NCBI GenBank assembly: GCA_018715465.1
Contig: DVLN01000218.1
Coordinates: 1 to 17,306 of the forward strand
Length of the DNA: 17,306 nt
Source of the DNA: Candidatus Faecivivens stercorigallinarum
GTDB taxonomy: Bacteria; Bacillota; Clostridia; Oscillospirales; Ruminococcaceae
Reading direction: 5' to 3'
Both the position numbers and the translations under genes were made by a program. The notes below the pieces were generated by a model, which searched no databases, was not told the origin of the DNA, and saw only the letters and a program-made list of their open reading frames with translations. Of the stretch, positions 1 through 6,968 are shown one piece after another. Each line of letters starts with the position of its first letter. Positions within the stretch are counted from its first letter, which is position 1.

Positions 1-35
1 AAAAATGCTGCCAAAAGTATTTTTATCTGTTTCAT
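1..35 (-). CDS. Partial gene start running off the left edge, signal-peptide-like N-terminus
   Basis: On the minus strand an ATG at 33-35 opens the frame MKQIKILLAAF, which continues past position 1. AGAGG lies about seven bases upstream as a plausible ribosome site. A positively charged start followed by a hydrophobic run is typical of a signal peptide or first membrane segment, but only 11 codons are visible, so the product cannot be named. It lies downstream of pfkA, beyond a terminator, so it is probably a separate transcription unit. It could be chance. Confidence 0.35.
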   Translation of the reverse strand, partial: MKQIKILLAAF

Positions 36-100
36 ATCCTGACCTCTCATTCAGTGTCAAACATGGCATCGGCAACTCTGAGACCCTCGACTGATGATCA

Positions 101-144
101 AAAGCCCGGTATGCAGTGGATACAGCCACCGCATACCGGGCTTT
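101..144 (-). terminator. Intrinsic terminator downstream of pfkA
   Basis: A perfect 14-bp stem is formed by 101-114 (AAAGCCCGGTATGC) and 131-144, with a further GTGG/CCAC pairing inside the loop. The stem ends in an A-run/T-run pair, so on the minus strand it closes with CTTTTGATC, a weak U tract. It sits about 30 bases after the pfkA stop codon. The near symmetry could also stop transcription arriving from the other side. Confidence 0.75.
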
Positions 145-176
145 GATATTCAAATAAGTTTGAAATTCAAATAAAA

Positions 177-1193
177 TTAATAGCCAACTTTTCTCCAGAT
201 ATCGAGCAGATCTTCCGGCAGATGCTTCTTCATTGCCAGACCTTCCTGAATATCCATATCGTAAACAACGCCGTTCTTTTCGCCAACAACACGGTTGCCG
301 ATACCCTTTTTCAGGATCTGAACCGCATGATAGCCCATCCGGGTAGCTGCAACACGGTCACGAAGAGTCGGGCTTCCGCCGCGCTGGATGTGACCCAGGC
401 AGGTACCTCTGGTATCAATGCCGGTCATCTCCATGATCTCATGTGCCATCTCTTCAACCGTCGCAACCTTGTTCAGCGAAGTTACAGCCTCCGCAACAAC
501 AACGGTAAAGTTCTTTCTGCCCTTTTCCTGGCCCTCTTTCAGACGGTCAGCAATCTCCTTCTTGATACGCTCGTAACGTTCCTTGGGAGATTCGCCCGGC
601 AGAAGGTTCTCCGGCAGCGCAATATAGGAAGCACCAGTCGCAATACCGACCTCCAGTGCAACCCAGCCTGCTCTCGCGCCCATAACTTCAACAATCGCAC
701 AGCGATGATGAGAAGTAATGGTGTCACGAATCTTGTCGATCGCTTCCATCGCGACATTCATCGCGGTATCAAAACCGATCGTGTACTCGGTGCAGGCAAT
801 ATCATTGTCAATCGTCCCGGGAAGACCAACACAGGGAATACCCGCTCTGGAAAGGTCACCGGCACCTCTGAAGGAACCGTCGCCGCCGATAACGACCAGA
901 CCGTCAATCCCAAACTTGCGGCAGTTGTCCGCAGCCTTCTGGATACCAGCCTGCTCTTTGAATGCCACACAGCGTGCAGTGCCCAGCATGGTGCCGCCCT
1001 TCTGAATAATACCGGATACGTCACCGATGTCCAGGTCGATAAAATTACCGTCGATCAGTCCCTGATAGCCGTCAAAAATACCTTTAACCTTAATACCACA
1101 GCGTACGGCATTTCTGACGATTGCGCGGATAGCAGCATTCATACCCTGCGAATCTCCGCCGCTGGTCAGAATACCGATGGTTTTAACTTCCAT
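177..1193 (-). CDS. pfkA: ATP-dependent 6-phosphofructokinase
   Basis: Phosphorylates fructose 6-phosphate to fructose 1,6-bisphosphate with ATP, the committed step of glycolysis, in the cytosol. The 338-residue protein opens with the nucleotide-binding GGDSQGMNA (residues 12-20), carries GGDGS at 103-107 and the catalytic loop PGTIDND at 125-131 with the proton-accepting Asp near 129, then MGARAGW at 171-177 and the late HIQRGGSPT motif. Gly in GGDGS and Gly in PGTIDND are the ATP-type residues; pyrophosphate-dependent enzymes have Asp and Lys there. The ATG at 1191-1193 follows a strong AGGAGG at 1202-1207. Slightly longer than the usual 319-320 residues. It lies downstream of pgcA on the same strand but has its own consensus promoter, so expression need not depend on pgcA. 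Confidence 0.97.
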   Translation of the reverse strand: MEVKTIGILTSGGDSQGMNAAIRAIVRNAVRCGIKVKGIFDGYQGLIDGNFIDLDIGDVSGIIQKGGTMLGTARCVAFKEQAGIQKAADNCRKFGIDGLVVIGGDGSFRGAGDLSRAGIPCVGLPGTIDNDIACTEYTIGFDTAMNVAMEAIDKIRDTITSHHRCAIVEVMGARAGWVALEVGIATGASYIALPENLLPGESPKERYERIKKEIADRLKEGQEKGRKNFTVVVAEAVTSLNKVATVEEMAHEIMEMTGIDTRGTCLGHIQRGGSPTLRDRVAATRMGYHAVQILKKGIGNRVVGEKNGVVYDMDIQEGLAMKKHLPEDLLDIWRKVGY

Positions 1194-1232
1194 GCTTATG
1201 AGCCTCCTGTTTTGTACTCTCTTTCAGTCTCA

Positions 1233-1261
1233 ATTGTACTGAAAAGGTAAAGAAATGTCAA
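1233..1261 (-). promoter_or_regulatory. Sigma-A-type promoter for pfkA
   Basis: On the minus strand TTGACA (1256-1261) and TACAAT (1233-1238) are separated by exactly 17 bases, close to the housekeeping consensus. The -10 lies about 40 bases ahead of the pfkA start codon. No operator-like palindrome is visible next to it. Confidence 0.85.
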
Positions 1262-1302
1262 GGCTGGCAGCATAGGTTCAGCAATTTGCCTACAAATAAT
1301 TA

Positions 1303-3018
1303 TTATTTCAACAATTTTGTGCAGTTTTCAGCAAGAACCTTTTCAGCTGCCCTCGCGGACGCCTCGTCCTTGTCCAGCACAAAGAAATAGAATTTAATCT
1401 TCGGCTCAGTTCCAGAGGGACGGATAATAAACTTATTGCCATTCTCCAGCGTATAGGACAGCACGCTGGATTTGGGCAGGCCGGTCGAAGATTTTTCGCC
1501 GGTGACATTGTTGATGACGACCTGTGCCTTATAGTCCTTGAACAGCACGACCTTTTCGCCGTCCAGTTCCTGAAGCGGGCTGGACTGCAATTTCGCCATG
1601 ATCTCGTTCATCTCGTTCATGCCGCTCTCGCCTTCAAATGCAAACGACTGCTGGGTGCACAGATAATAACCGTATTTCGCATACAGTTCGCCCAGCACAT
1701 CCACCAGACTCTTGCCCTGGGTCGCGTAGAATGCCGCCATCTCGCAGATCATCATTGAGCCGCATACCGCGTCCTTGTCACGGACGTGCGGGCCGGCAAG
1801 ATAACCATACGACTCTTCGAAGCCCAGGATATACCGTTCCACTTCACCCGCTGCCTCCAGCAGGCCGATCTGTTCGCCGATATACTTGAAACCGGTCAGG
1901 ATCTCGCGGATTTCCACACCAAACTCTTCAGCGATCCGGTTGGTCAGATCGGTGGTAACGATGGTCTTGATGCAGATCGGGTCTTTGGGCATCTTGCCCA
2001 GAGCCTTGCGCTGAGAAGCAATATAATACAGCATCAGTGCTCCGACTTCATTGCCGGTCAGCAGCTTATAGTCGTCGCCAGTCTTGACCGCGATACCGAC
2101 ACGGTCGCAGTCAGGGTCGGTCGCCAGCATCAGGTCGGACCCGGTCTTGATGCACAGCTGCAATCCCAGTTCCAGCGCCTGACGGATCTCAGGGTTCGGA
2201 TAAGGACAGGTTGGGAAGTTTCCGTCAGGATATTCCTGTTCAGGCACAATGGTGAGATCTTCCTCTTTGATACCGATTCTCTTGAGGATCTCGCGGACCG
2301 GTTTATTGCCGGCGCCGTTGAGGGGAGAATAGACAATCTTAAACCCGGAAGAAGCGACAACATCCGAATTGAGCGAGCATTTCAGGACATCCTGATAGAA
2401 GCTCTCGATGCAGTCATCGCCGATGTATTCAATCAGGCCCTGCTTGACACCTTCCTCGAAATCCATCAGCTGGATATCGGTAAATTCATTCAGAGCGTCG
2501 ATATTGGCGAGCACTTCGTCCGCCGTCTCATCGGTGATCTGGCAGCCGTCGGGGCCATATGCCTTGTAACCGTTATACTTGGCGGGGTTGTGGGAAGCGG
2601 TGACCATAACGCCCATCGAGGTGTGATAGTACCGCACTGCATAGGACAGGCAGGGAACCGGCATCAGTTCCTTGTAGATATAGACCTTGATGCCGTTGGC
2701 CGCACAGACGCGGGCAGTTTCACGCGCAAAGACATCCGACTTGATACGGGAGTCATAGCTGATGGCCAGCGAGCCGTTTTCATAATGCTTTTTGATGTAG
2801 TTGGCAATGCCCTGGGTCGCCTTGCGGACGATATAAATATTCATCCGGTTGGTACCGGCACCGATGACGCCGCGCAGGCCAGCGGTACCAAAAGCCAGCT
2901 CACGATAAAAACGATCGCTGATCTCTTCTTCCTTGCCCTCAATTGCCTTGAGTTCTTCGATCAGGTCAGCATCTTCCGTTGCACACTTCAACCATTCGGT
3001 ATATTTTTCCTGAATCAT
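1303..3018 (-). CDS. pgcA: Phosphoglucomutase / phosphomannomutase (alpha-D-phosphohexomutase)
   Basis: Interconverts hexose 1-phosphate and 6-phosphate, linking glycolysis to nucleotide-sugar and envelope synthesis. All four landmark regions of the phosphohexomutase superfamily are visible in the 571 residues: an N-terminal LAFGTAGLRG (41-50), the phosphoserine loop TASHNP (140-145, active Ser 142), the Mg-binding DPDCDR (301-306), the sugar-binding FEESYGY (400-406) and the phosphate-binding RPSGTEPK (533-540). Length and the ASHNPAKYNG context fit the large PgcA-type enzymes of Firmicutes rather than the shorter GlmM or ManB forms. The ATG at 3016-3018 follows AAAGGA. The stop is 109 bases before pfkA with no clear terminator between, so some read-through into pfkA is likely. 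Glucose versus mannose preference cannot be read from sequence. Confidence 0.94.
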   Translation of the reverse strand: MIQEKYTEWLKCATEDADLIEELKAIEGKEEEISDRFYRELAFGTAGLRGVIGAGTNRMNIYIVRKATQGIANYIKKHYENGSLAISYDSRIKSDVFARETARVCAANGIKVYIYKELMPVPCLSYAVRYYHTSMGVMVTASHNPAKYNGYKAYGPDGCQITDETADEVLANIDALNEFTDIQLMDFEEGVKQGLIEYIGDDCIESFYQDVLKCSLNSDVVASSGFKIVYSPLNGAGNKPVREILKRIGIKEEDLTIVPEQEYPDGNFPTCPYPNPEIRQALELGLQLCIKTGSDLMLATDPDCDRVGIAVKTGDDYKLLTGNEVGALMLYYIASQRKALGKMPKDPICIKTIVTTDLTNRIAEEFGVEIREILTGFKYIGEQIGLLEAAGEVERYILGFEESYGYLAGPHVRDKDAVCGSMMICEMAAFYATQGKSLVDVLGELYAKYGYYLCTQQSFAFEGESGMNEMNEIMAKLQSSPLQELDGEKVVLFKDYKAQVVINNVTGEKSSTGLPKSSVLSYTLENGNKFIIRPSGTEPKIKFYFFVLDKDEASARAAEKVLAENCTKLLK

Positions 3019-3039
3019 AGCATACCATTCCTTTCCGGG

Positions 3040-3057
3040 TGTCTGCCCGGACAGACA
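3040..3057 (-). other. Small hairpin in the pgcA 5' leader
   Basis: TGTCTG and CAGACA pair across a six-base loop in the untranslated leader between the pgcA promoter and its ribosome site. It may simply stabilise the transcript; no riboswitch consensus was recognised. Confidence 0.4.
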
Positions 3058-3074
3058 AACACCGATATACCATA

Positions 3075-3103
3075 ATCATACTGTAATTTTGCCGTTCTGT
3101 CAA
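3075..3103 (-). promoter_or_regulatory. Sigma-A-type promoter for pgcA
   Basis: On the minus strand TTGACA (3098-3103) and TATGAT (3075-3080) have an exact 17-base spacer. The -10 lies about 57 bases ahead of the pgcA ATG, and a run of A/T-rich DNA upstream (3120-3145) could act as an UP element. Confidence 0.82.
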
Positions 3104-3195
3104 TCGTAATTTCAAACAAATCTAGATATTATAATTATATAACAGAGATTTGGAACAGATATTTTTGTCAAAAATGCGTGTAAAAATCCGGTAAA

Positions 3196-3233
3196 ACGGG
3201 CGGACAGCCGCCCATTGGCCGCTATCCGCCCGT
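3196..3233 (-). terminator. Terminator after the DJ-1/PfpI gene
   Basis: ACGGGCGGA (3196-3204) and TCCGCCCGT (3225-3233) form a 9-bp GC-rich stem, followed on the minus strand by TTTTACC. An alternative inner hairpin (GGGCGG with CCGCCC, 3198-3213) is also possible. It sits about 25 bases after the stop codon of the DJ-1 gene. Confidence 0.65.
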
Positions 3234-3259
3234 ATCACATCTTCTCTGACGCTGCTGGA

Positions 3260-3823
3260 TTACAGTCCGCTTTTACGCACCATATTATACAGCATGCTTT
3301 CCTTGAGTTTTTCGCTGTTGCCGCCCAGCAGGTCGATGATCGCGTATCCAAACGGCAGCGTCGTTGCCGGCCCGCGGCTGGTGATCAGATTGCCGTCGAC
3401 GACGACAATCTCTTCCCGATAGCCCGATTCGGTAAACAGCGCGGTATACTTTTCGCCGGGATAGGAGGTCAGCGTCCGCCCCTTATCAATACCAGCCTGA
3501 TGCAGCACCATCGGTGCGGCACAGATCGCGCCGATATACTTCCCAGCCGCGTCAAACTCCTGAACCAGCTTGACCACCGCGGGATTGTCCCGCAGGTTGG
3601 CCGCGCCAGGCATCCCGCCGGGCAGAATCACCATGTCATATTCCTGCATATCCCCGTCCAGCAGCCGGTCGGCCCGCACGGTGATGCCATGGCAGCCGGA
3701 AACCATCTGTTCCCCTGTCGTCGACACCAGATCACAGGCAAACCCGCCCCGCATCAGTACATCCGCCAGAAACAGCGATTCCCCTTCCTCATATCCAGTC
3801 GCCAGTAAAACTGCAATTTTCAT
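3260..3823 (-). CDS. DJ-1/PfpI (ThiJ) family protein
   Basis: Members of this Rossmann-like family act as glyoxalase III or protein deglycases, chaperones or redox sensors. The 187-residue protein begins MKIAVLLATGYEEGE, with the conserved acidic residue of the family in YEEGE (11-15), has the ILPGGMPG loop (66-73), and places the nucleophilic-elbow cysteine at about residue 101 in GAICAAP, equivalent to Cys106 of human DJ-1. Length is typical of the YajL/DJ-1 branch. The ATG at 3821-3823 has AGGAGG at 3832-3837; an open extension upstream lacks a ribosome site and was dropped. It has its own promoter and terminator, so it is probably monocistronic. The true substrate (methylglyoxal or other) is not deducible from sequence. 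Confidence 0.9.
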   Translation of the reverse strand: MKIAVLLATGYEEGESLFLADVLMRGGFACDLVSTTGEQMVSGCHGITVRADRLLDGDMQEYDMVILPGGMPGAANLRDNPAVVKLVQEFDAAGKYIGAICAAPMVLHQAGIDKGRTLTSYPGEKYTALFTESGYREEIVVVDGNLITSRGPATTLPFGYAIIDLLGGNSEKLKESMLYNMVRKSGL

Positions 3824-3855
3824 ATGATCAGCCTCCTGCAAGATTTGTTGTCTAC

Positions 3856-3884
3856 AGCATACCATTTCCCGCAAAAGGCCGCAA
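3856..3884 (-). promoter_or_regulatory. Probable promoter of the DJ-1/PfpI gene
   Basis: TTGCGG (3879-3884) and TATGCT (3856-3861) on the minus strand are 17 bases apart. The match is weaker than for the neighbouring promoters, but position and spacing are right. Confidence 0.55.
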
Positions 3885-3897
3885 TCATTTTCCAGAA

Positions 3898-4382
3898 TCA
3901 GGAAATATCTGTCAGTCGGGCATACTCCTGTGCGATCAGCCCGGCCACCAGCTGCAGCTGATAGGGGTGTCCCAGCTGGTCCTGACGGGATTCAAACCGC
4001 ACCACCCGGTCGATATAGGATGGGACCTCCTCCCCGGTTCCGGTAATTCAGCCGCGCTGACCGTCTCCGCTGCAAGGGTCATCTCAACACCGATCCGCTG
4101 AGACAGGGCGGTCCCGTTCCCATCCTCCAGCCGTTCAAACGTCGGATGATAGTCTTTAAGCAGCTGCTGCAACCCCGCGTAACTTTCCAGCCCGATCTCC
4201 TGACAGAAGCGGGAAACCGTGCCAATCCCCACATGGCACTCTGTGGCCAGCTGGCGGATTCCCATTCCCTTTACCCGCTCTGCATGGCTAAGGACATATG
4301 CCGCAATCTGGCTGTTGATTGCATCTCCCTTTTCGGACGCCAGCGCGCTCAAAAAGATGACAGGCAGCTTATCATAAAGCAT
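3898..4382 (-). pseudogene. MurR/RpiR-type transcription regulator, internally deleted and frameshifted
   Basis: The N-terminal part (MLYDKLPVIFLSALASEKG onward, about 105 residues) is an RpiR-type helix-turn-helix domain, with GIRQLATECHVGIGTVSRFC as the DNA-recognition region. Intact family members run to about 250-290 residues and carry a sugar-phosphate-binding SIS domain. Here the frame instead runs into unrelated sequence and stops at 3936-3938. In the next frame a different tail, TGTGEEVPSYIDRVVRFES followed by a conserved-looking HPYQLQLVAGLIAQEY segment, ends at a TGA at 3898-3900. The simplest reading is loss of roughly 100 residues of the SIS domain near 4030-4060 with a frame change. 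The ATG at 4380-4382 follows GGAGGG with a six-base gap. A shortened DNA-binding protein of 148 residues might still be made. It lies 30 bases after the EamA gene. Confidence 0.72.
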
Positions 4383-4412
4383 CCGGGTCCCTCCATCTCT
4401 CAAAATGTTCCA

Positions 4413-5321
4413 TCAGCTTTCCTTCTTTTTCCGAAACAGCGGCTGGTCGCTGCTGGACAGCCACCCCCCAATCATCATCAGCCCCAGCCCAATATAATAG
4501 GTCACCTGCGGCAGGCCGCGGAAGATCATCAGCGACAACCCGGTACCGATAAACGGCGCAACCGCATAATAGGCGCTGGTCCTGGCAGCCCCGAGCTTTC
4601 GCTGTGCATAGACATAAAAATAAATGCTCATCCCGTATGCAACCAGTCCGACCGCCAGCACTGCCGGCACGCTCCACCAGTATTCAATCCGTTCCCCGAT
4701 GCAAAGGCCGATCACCAGCGAACCGCCGCCCGAAAAGATACCCTTGAGCAATACAATTTGCAGCGGGTCCCTTGCGGACAGCTTCCTGGTACAGTTGTTT
4801 TCCAGCCCCCAGCAGACGCAGGCCAGCAGTATAAATAGCGACCCCGGCGAAAAGGCAAAGCTGCCGCTCCCTTCGACCGACAGCACCAGGCAGGACGCTG
4901 TCACAAACAAAATGCCCAGCCACAATCTGGCGCTGATCTTTTCTCGAAAGACCGCCAGTGCGATCAATGCCGTCGCGACAATCTCAAAGTTGTTCAGCAG
5001 CGAAGCGTTGGCCGCAGAAGTCGTTTTCAATCCAAACAGCAGCAGAACCGGTGCGGCAATGTCCAGCAGGATCATGGCAATCGTGTAGGGCAGTTCTGCG
5101 CGGGTCAGCCCCGACTCAGCCTGACCCGTCCGGGTCGCCTTCCGCACCAGGAACAGCACCACCATCCCCAGTCCGGCACCAAGATACAGCAGCCCTGCCA
5201 TCAGCGTAGACGGCATATATTCCAGCAGTACCTTGGAACAGGGGGCGTTGATTGCATACAACGCGGCGGCAAGGACAGCGAGAAAGATACCTGCTTTTGT
5301 TTTTGACGAATCGGTTTTCAT
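4413..5321 (-). CDS. EamA/DMT-superfamily transporter (10 membrane segments)
   Basis: A 302-residue integral membrane protein beginning MKTDSSKTKAGIFLAVLAAALYAINAP. About ten hydrophobic helices are separated by short charged loops in two related halves, the usual drug/metabolite transporter (EamA) layout; family members export amino acids, metabolites or drugs, or take up small solutes. The early ALYAINAPCSKVLL segment and the second-half LACVCWGLENNCTRKLS segment are the repeated EamA signatures. Its ATG overlaps the TGA of the upstream CsoR-type gene (ATGA at 5318-5321), so translation is probably coupled and expression falls under that repressor. The substrate is unknown. The C-terminus ends in a basic RKKKES tail in the cytoplasm. 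Confidence 0.9.
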   Translation of the reverse strand: MKTDSSKTKAGIFLAVLAAALYAINAPCSKVLLEYMPSTLMAGLLYLGAGLGMVVLFLVRKATRTGQAESGLTRAELPYTIAMILLDIAAPVLLLFGLKTTSAANASLLNNFEIVATALIALAVFREKISARLWLGILFVTASCLVLSVEGSGSFAFSPGSLFILLACVCWGLENNCTRKLSARDPLQIVLLKGIFSGGGSLVIGLCIGERIEYWWSVPAVLAVGLVAYGMSIYFYVYAQRKLGAARTSAYYAVAPFIGTGLSLMIFRGLPQVTYYIGLGLMMIGGWLSSSDQPLFRKKKES

Positions 5322-5581
5322 ACGATTTTGTCGATTGCCTGCATCAGATCCTGCATCGCTGCTTCATCATTCTGCTGCACGGCATCGACGATGCAATGCT
5401 GTAAATGGTCTTTGAGGATGACCTTGCTGGTATTGGTGATCTCCGCCCGGACAGCTGCCAGCTGAATCAGGACCTCGCTGCAATCTCTCCCTTCTTCAAT
5501 CATTTTCTTGACTGCGTTCATATGCCCGATCGCGCGGGACATCCGGTTTAAAACCGCTTTTGTGTGCTCATGCTGGTGCAT
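5318..5581 (-). CDS. CsoR/RcnR/FrmR-family transcriptional repressor
   Basis: An 87-residue all-helical repressor of the metal/persulfide-sensing DUF156 family. Candidate sensor ligands are Cys34 (GRDCSEVL), His59 and Cys63 (DHLQHC), the Cys-His-Cys arrangement of copper-sensing CsoR. Cys34 plus Cys63 would also fit persulfide sensors of the CstR type. The N-terminus MHQHEH is histidine rich as in RcnR, but RcnR has His where Cys63 is, and FrmR needs Pro2, which is absent. The ATG at 5579-5581 has GGAGGT ahead of it; an upstream extension reads through that ribosome site and was rejected. It is first in a unit with the EamA transporter (ATGA overlap), and a family-type operator lies in its own leader. 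Ligand identity (Cu, Ni/Co, sulfane sulfur) is undecided. Confidence 0.92.
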   Translation of the reverse strand: MHQHEHTKAVLNRMSRAIGHMNAVKKMIEEGRDCSEVLIQLAAVRAEITNTSKVILKDHLQHCIVDAVQQNDEAAMQDLMQAIDKIV

Positions 5582-5620
5582 TGCAGGACCTCCGTTCCGT
5601 CTCCCCAACCGTGGAAAGCT

Positions 5621-5641
5621 ATATCCCCCACCGGGGGATAT
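5621..5641 (-). promoter_or_regulatory. Candidate CsoR-family operator
   Basis: A perfect inverted repeat, ATATCCCCC and GGGGGATAT, flanks a 3-base ACC centre. The A/T-flanked C-run/G-run form matches the known operator type of CsoR, RcnR and FrmR relatives. It starts 12 bases downstream of the -10 box of the repressor gene, so a bound tetramer would cover the transcription start region and autoregulate the repressor-transporter unit. Confidence 0.8.
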
Positions 5642-5652
5642 TTGATAAAGGT

Positions 5653-5681
5653 ATTGTACGCCATTTCAGCACAAAAGTCAA
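5653..5681 (-). promoter_or_regulatory. Promoter of the CsoR-type repressor / EamA unit
   Basis: TTGACT (5676-5681) and TACAAT (5653-5658) on the minus strand are separated by 17 bases. The transcription start would fall near 5645, directly at the edge of the operator. Confidence 0.82.
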
Positions 5682-5720
5682 AAGGTTTATTTACCCGCAG
5701 ATGATTGAAAAGCCGTTCAG

Positions 5721-5810
5721 GCGCAGTGCCTGCGCTCCCTGGTTCGCGTTGGTCGGCGGCGTACCGGCCGCCTCGGTTGTGCGGGTAACAGCCTGAGTAA
5801 ACGCGCCGGG
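5721..5810 (+). repeat. 90-bp hairpin element, copy A
   Basis: Begins with a perfect 6-bp hairpin GCGCAG-TGC-CTGCGC, followed about 15 bases on by a second pairing region GGTCGG/CCGGCC (one G-T pair) and ends in ACGCGCCGGG. It is related to copies at 5909 and 9842 and to a fragment at 9931, all in the same orientation. No transposase or ribosome-site-backed gene is associated with it. Confidence 0.85.
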
Positions 5811-5908
5811 CAGATGATATGGAATTTAGCCTTTTTCACGGCGCGCCTGCGCTTACTGTTTCCCCATCCATTCCCGGACCAGCCGGAGCATTTCTCCTGA
5901 CCGTTCAG

Positions 5909-5998
5909 GCGCAGTGCCTGCGCTCCCTGGTTCGCGTTGGTCGGCGGCGTACCGACCGCCTCGGTTGTGCGGGTAACAGCCTGAGTAAACGCGCCGGG
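5909..5998 (+). repeat. 90-bp hairpin element, copy B
   Basis: Differs from copy A at a single base (GACC for GGCC), which restores a full Watson-Crick stem GGTCGG/CCGACC. It lies 42 bases downstream of the stop codon of the serine hydrolase gene, so its transcript hairpins could protect or end that mRNA. Confidence 0.85.
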
Positions 5999-6040
5999 CA
6001 GATGATATGGAATTTAGCCTTTTTCACGACGCGCCTGCGC

Positions 6041-6901
6041 TTATTGTTTCCCCATCCATTCCCGAACCAGCCGGAGCATTTCGCCTGACCGTTCGGGCAT
6101 ATTCCCCATCCAGGTGATCATCCTCTGCCTGGCCGGGCAGCAGAGGCACTTCTGGCCCCATTTCCCGCTGATCGAAAAGCCGTCTGCATCCACCCAGAAG
6201 AAATACCCATAGCCGCCTTCCTTATTGGCAATCTGGCGGCTGATCGCTGCCCTGACCCAGTCTTCACTCAGCAGGCGCTGTCCGTCAAAAACACCGCCCT
6301 GCATATACAACTGCCCCAGCCTGCTCAGTTCATCCACCGTCAGCTTCATTCCTGTTGCACCGTAAAACCTTCCCTGCGGGTCATCGGCATATTCCGGCCG
6401 CTCAATTCCCAGCGGCGCAAACAGTCTGGGTGTGAGATACTCCATCAGATGTTCGCCGACCGCCTCTGAAACTGCGACACCTGCCAGATATGCCGGTACA
6501 TTGGAATAACTGAACACCTCTTCACTGTCAAACCCGGCACCGCATGTAAGCGCCTGCCGCAGCCAGTCCTCCCCTTCCGGCCGGAACGGGAACCCCGGTA
6601 CCGACATAGTCAGCAGCCGTCCGAGCGGCAGATGGTCAACTGCACTTTTCACCTCTTCCGGCAGGCCTTGCATATATTTCCCCGGCAGCAATCCGCCGAG
6701 GCTGTCCTCAACCGACAGTTTCCCCTCCTGCACCGCCAGCCCGACTGCCGTCGATGTAAAGCTCTTAGTCGCCGAATAGATGGGATACCGCGCATCCGGC
6801 GCAAACTGCCGCCGGTACACTATCTTTCCCTTCTCAAAGACCTCGATCCCATATACTTCCAGCCCGCGGGTTTCAATCTCCCATGCCAGTCTTTCAAACA
6901 A
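6041..6901 (-). CDS. Serine hydrolase of the beta-lactamase/penicillin-binding (class C-like) family
   Basis: A predicted cytosolic esterase, amidase or peptidase of the beta-lactamase fold; no signal peptide is visible, so it is unlikely to give antibiotic resistance. Catalytic motifs stand in the family order: SATK (about residues 43-46, nucleophile Ser and general base Lys), YSN (132-134) and SGKWGQ (245-250) in place of the third KTG/HXG box. Length is about 286 residues. The start is uncertain: the ATG at 6908-6910 directly abuts AAGGAG, too close to work well, while TTG at 6899-6901 has a nine-base gap and is preferred here. A longer frame reaches back into oadB and is rejected. Its last 48 bases are copied in the downstream tandem duplication. 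It may be read through from oadB past a terminator. Confidence 0.85.
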   Translation of the reverse strand: MFERLAWEIETRGLEVYGIEVFEKGKIVYRRQFAPDARYPIYSATKSFTSTAVGLAVQEGKLSVEDSLGGLLPGKYMQGLPEEVKSAVDHLPLGRLLTMSVPGFPFRPEGEDWLRQALTCGAGFDSEEVFSYSNVPAYLAGVAVSEAVGEHLMEYLTPRLFAPLGIERPEYADDPQGRFYGATGMKLTVDELSRLGQLYMQGGVFDGQRLLSEDWVRAAISRQIANKEGGYGYFFWVDADGFSISGKWGQKCLCCPARQRMITWMGNMPERSGEMLRLVREWMGKQ

Positions 6902-6920
6902 AACCTTCATCTCCTTATAC

Positions 6921-6956
6921 AAAACAAAAGCCCCCATCCAGACAGGACAGGGGCTT
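6921..6956 (-). terminator. Terminator after oadB
   Basis: On the minus strand AAGCCCC (6950-6956) pairs with GGGGCTT (6928-6934) and is followed by TTTTGTTTT. It lies 12 bases past the oadB stop codon and just ahead of the serine hydrolase ribosome site. Confidence 0.8.
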
Positions 6957-6968
6957 GAAACAGACAGA

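Larger units (their letters stand above)
5713..6088. repeat. 188-bp tandem duplication (two units)
   Basis: Unit one spans 5713-5900 and unit two 5901-6088, with five visible substitutions and no gaps. Each unit holds, in order, a short CCGTTCAG lead, a 90-bp hairpin element, a 42-base linker, and the last 48 bases of the serine hydrolase gene including its TAA. Unit two carries the functional gene end; unit one is an orphan copy whose stop codon lies at 5853-5855. The gap of about 360 bases between the repressor promoter and the hydrolase stop codon is filled almost entirely by this duplication. Confidence 0.93.

Noticed and set aside
29..57. TTGACA-like box ahead of the left-edge gene start
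   Set aside because: At 17-18 bases spacing the -10 would overlap the start codon, putting transcription start inside the gene.
222..1250. Long plus-strand open frame opposite pfkA
   Set aside because: It is antisense to a gene with complete phosphofructokinase motifs, has no ribosome site, and its composition follows from pfkA codon use. Similar antisense frames at 1786-3075, 6780-8099, 11380-12672 and 13638-14954 were rejected for the same reason.
1281..1291. GCAATTTGCCT shared with the loop region at 13557-13567
   Set aside because: Only 11 bases, in different contexts with no stem at the first site; probably chance in A/T-rich gap DNA.
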